DNA of 64,000 nucleotides, taken from Sclerodactyla briareus. Taxonomy: Eukaryota; Echinodermata; Holothuroidea; Dendrochirotida; Sclerodactylidae. This document shows positions 61,929 to 64,000 of this stretch, in pieces; position 1 is the stretch's first letter, and each line of letters starts with the position of its first letter. The notes under the pieces were generated by a model. That model saw only the letters and a program-made list of their open reading frames with translations, was not told the DNA's origin and ran no database searches. The stretch lies in the NCBI GenBank assembly GCA_026419785.1, contig JAODTK010004976.1, positions 1 through 64,000 of the forward strand, in the 5' to 3' direction. Position numbers and translations under genes: made by a program.

Positions 61929-62530
61929 GTAACAAATGAACATAGATCGCTAATGTATATCTTATATATAGGGATAGGCTAGCCATGTAAATATTGAAAA
62001 TGTAAGGAAACGCCAATCCATATAGTTACAGATTTTCACCGTGCAAGGTGTTTAGCTGCTTACAGCTGTTGAACATTGAACAGTGTTCCCTCAGAAACCT
62101 ACAACCTTTTGCCTTTCGAGCGCAAAGTATCACACTATTGGCTATTTCCATCTCATAATATATTAATATAACTTTCTTGCTATTCTTGAATTGTTAATAC
62201 TAATGTTCATACTTGCTATGCTATCAGAAAATCCATCCATCATTGCCTAGTAATTCTCTCCGCTGTGATTTTAATATATTGAGGGCTGGCTTCATTCTGG
62301 CCTCCATTTTATTCTGCTGGAGTGGCCACAGTGCGTATGAGAAAGAAAAAACCCTCTCTACCAGTCTACCATGACAACGTAACATGAACAATATAAGTTA
62401 GGATTGCAAAATCAAGGCACCTGATTGGTTGAGATTAATATAATTGGAAATTTGGTGCCTTCACTGAGCATTGTCGCCTACAACATGATGACGGGTAAAC
62501 GTATTTCATCTCTCATTTGGTTTCATTCAG
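61929..62530. other. Probable intron
   Basis: AT-rich DNA between two EGF-like exons with no motif-bearing frame. Confidence 0.55.
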
Positions 62531-62685
62531 TTCCAGACAGTGTCCCAGGGACTACTACGGACCTAACTGCACGGCAATGTTCAATGCTACAATGGACACG
62601 TCATGTAACAGAACGACGGGGGCATGTCCTGGTTATAAATGTGCACCTGGATATAGGCCCTATGGAGAAAATCGTACATGCATTG
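62531..62685 (+). CDS. EGF-like exon with N-glycosylation sites
   Basis: TTTGGTTTCATTCAG precedes it; the donor is ATTG|GTAATT. The coding frame reads QCPRDYYGPNCTAMFNATM, then DTSCNRTTGACPGYKCAPG and YRPYGENRTCIG. Cysteine spacing fits an EGF-like repeat, and NCT, NAT, NRT and NRT are potential N-glycosylation sites, so it is extracellular. The exon ends in phase 1. The phase at its start does not match phase 1, perhaps because of an indel in the TTCCAGACAG stretch, which also holds alternative AG acceptors. The 94-codon ATG frame over the same bases is a shadow. Confidence 0.8.
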
Positions 62686-64000
62686 GTAATTGATAGCTTC
62701 AAACTCTGATTTAGGGTAGATTGTTGGTTTATTAACCACTTCAAAGGGAGAGGGAAAACCCGTTCAGCGGATAGTTTAGTTTAGATTTTGTTTTACGCGC
62801 AGCACTGGAAATAGCAATTAGCTAGTTATTAAAAGCTTGACTGTTTCTATATATAATATAGAAGGAATAAGAATATCAGGCAAAAATATGAATCAGAATT
62901 ACGTAGCCATTTTTTGAAGTCCTGCAATTGGCGCCCTCTTTGTCATTTCTTAGAAATTACTCATCGTAATTTTTAATATCTGTATGGTCATATAGTGGTA
63001 ATATGTTTTTATTTATCTAACTATAACATTGATCATTAGGTCAGCACTACGCGGTGAAAGGAAATAATTACAATATTTCGCCTATTGTCATATTGTATTT
63101 GGTTTAATATTGTCCATGGAGTGTCCATTTAGAGACTCCCATGGACAGCTGAATCCCAACGCACTTCTTGACCTCTTTACCACTTCTCACTGTTTCACAT
63201 GTTATTGTTCAAACAAGAAAAAAAAAGATAAATGGCTTTCCGATGGTATGATGCTTGAGAATTCCGTCACAAGCTCATGGAGGCCAGATGAAAAGATTAC
63301 ATTCCAGAATGGGCGATGGGTATCTAAGTTGTCCCTAATAAGGTATAAGACCCAAGTTAATTTTATCACGGCAGAGCGTCACAATGTTCGAATGTCTCAC
63401 CTTAGCACGGCCACATAGATGTCGAAGCGGAAATCTTTTGTGATTGCTCGCCAGAGGAACTTTGTCTTTTCATTCGCGTTTCTTTGTGTGTATGTGCGTT
63501 CGCGCGTTGATCTGTGTATATGTGGAATATTAATCAGCCCATGTCGTTTTTGATAAAAGGGGGAAAATCCGAAAAAAACACTTTTTGGGTTTGTTGGGGG
63601 TTTGTTGGAATTTTCCCATGTTTTCCCATTGTGAAAACAGAACAACACAATTGGGTCATGTAATTGCGCAGTAGGACATAGAAGACTTGATCACTCTGCA
63701 ATGTCTGTTCCCCGTTCTCCCGACAATTAAAATGATGCTTCTCTCCAGTTGATTACTGAAACTTGAGAAAGGGAGAAGGTTCTCGTTTTCAAGTACTTTC
63801 GCGGGTATTTGGGGGTGAATGTGACTCATACCTAATATGTGAGTACGATGCATCAATTGGTTTTGGTAGATCTACGATACATCAAATGGTTTTGGTTAAG
63901 ATCAAAGTCAGGATATCATTTATTCATGATAAACCTAGAATGGTCGGTTTGGGAAGATGAAAAATTTGGTGTTGAGCTCATGTATGAGAAGCACGGAAAT
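62686..64000. other. Probable intron and right edge of the window
   Basis: No further EGF-like module is recognised. If the receptor gene continues, its membrane and cytoplasmic parts would lie beyond the right edge. The 102-codon frame at 63110-63418 has no domain. Confidence 0.45.

Noticed and set aside
1-64000. Bacterial or phage features (operons, ribosome binding sites, rRNA)
   Set aside because: Low coding density, splice signals, LINE and DIRS elements and microsatellites all indicate an animal genome; no rRNA or prokaryotic gene order is visible.

Overview
The window looks like animal nuclear DNA, most likely from a marine invertebrate deuterostome (echinoderm as first guess, low certainty). 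It has no operons or dense coding, many short broken frames, abundant microsatellites, several LINE fragments, a DIRS-type retroelement and short exons with splice signals and phase-1 introns. Single-base frame breaks occur in almost every recognisable coding stretch, including exons that otherwise look conserved. That points either to old pseudogenes or to uncorrected long-read indels.

Layout. 1-5.3 kb: a head-to-tail array of a roughly 970-bp unit, interrupted by an unidentified ~770-bp insert and by a 5'-truncated CR1/jockey-type LINE. 6.1-6.5 kb: a cluster of GACTAG/CTAGTC motifs. 7.6-8.7 kb: a ~330-bp tandem repeat carrying a nuclear-receptor DR1-like motif; the same family recurs inverted at 44-44.8 kb. 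12.1-12.5 kb: the 3' end of a LINE on the minus strand. 15.0-18.6 kb: a ~1.8-kb segment duplicated in tandem. 20.6-21.1 kb: a possible hAT transposase remnant. 24.3-25.1 kb: a LINE endonuclease domain (minus). 26.1 kb: a tRNA-like SINE head. 26.5-26.95 kb: a ~115-bp tandem repeat.

30.15-36.9 kb holds the clearest unit: a decayed but structurally complete DIRS-like tyrosine-recombinase retrotransposon on the minus strand. It has inverted terminal repeats, an internal complementary region matching both outer ends, and gag-like, RT, RNase H and tyrosine recombinase regions. 43.2-43.9 kb carries a coiled-coil coding remnant. 46.8-48.3 kb is a ~440-bp higher-order tandem array followed by an internally deleted LINE (48.5-49.9 kb). 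A ~187-bp MITE lies at 50.85 kb.

51.5-62.7 kb (+ strand) contains the only sequence that looks like host protein-coding gene: one Ig-like exon (51551-51868) and four EGF-like or cysteine-rich exons (58.1, 60.9, 61.8 and 62.5 kb). Several have phase-1 borders, as in modular extracellular receptors of the MEGF or Tie-like type. A TATA box with a possible first exon at 54.0 kb and a hydrophobic segment at 54.34 kb leave open whether this is one gene or two neighbouring paralogues. The rest is non-coding DNA in which I recognise nothing firm.
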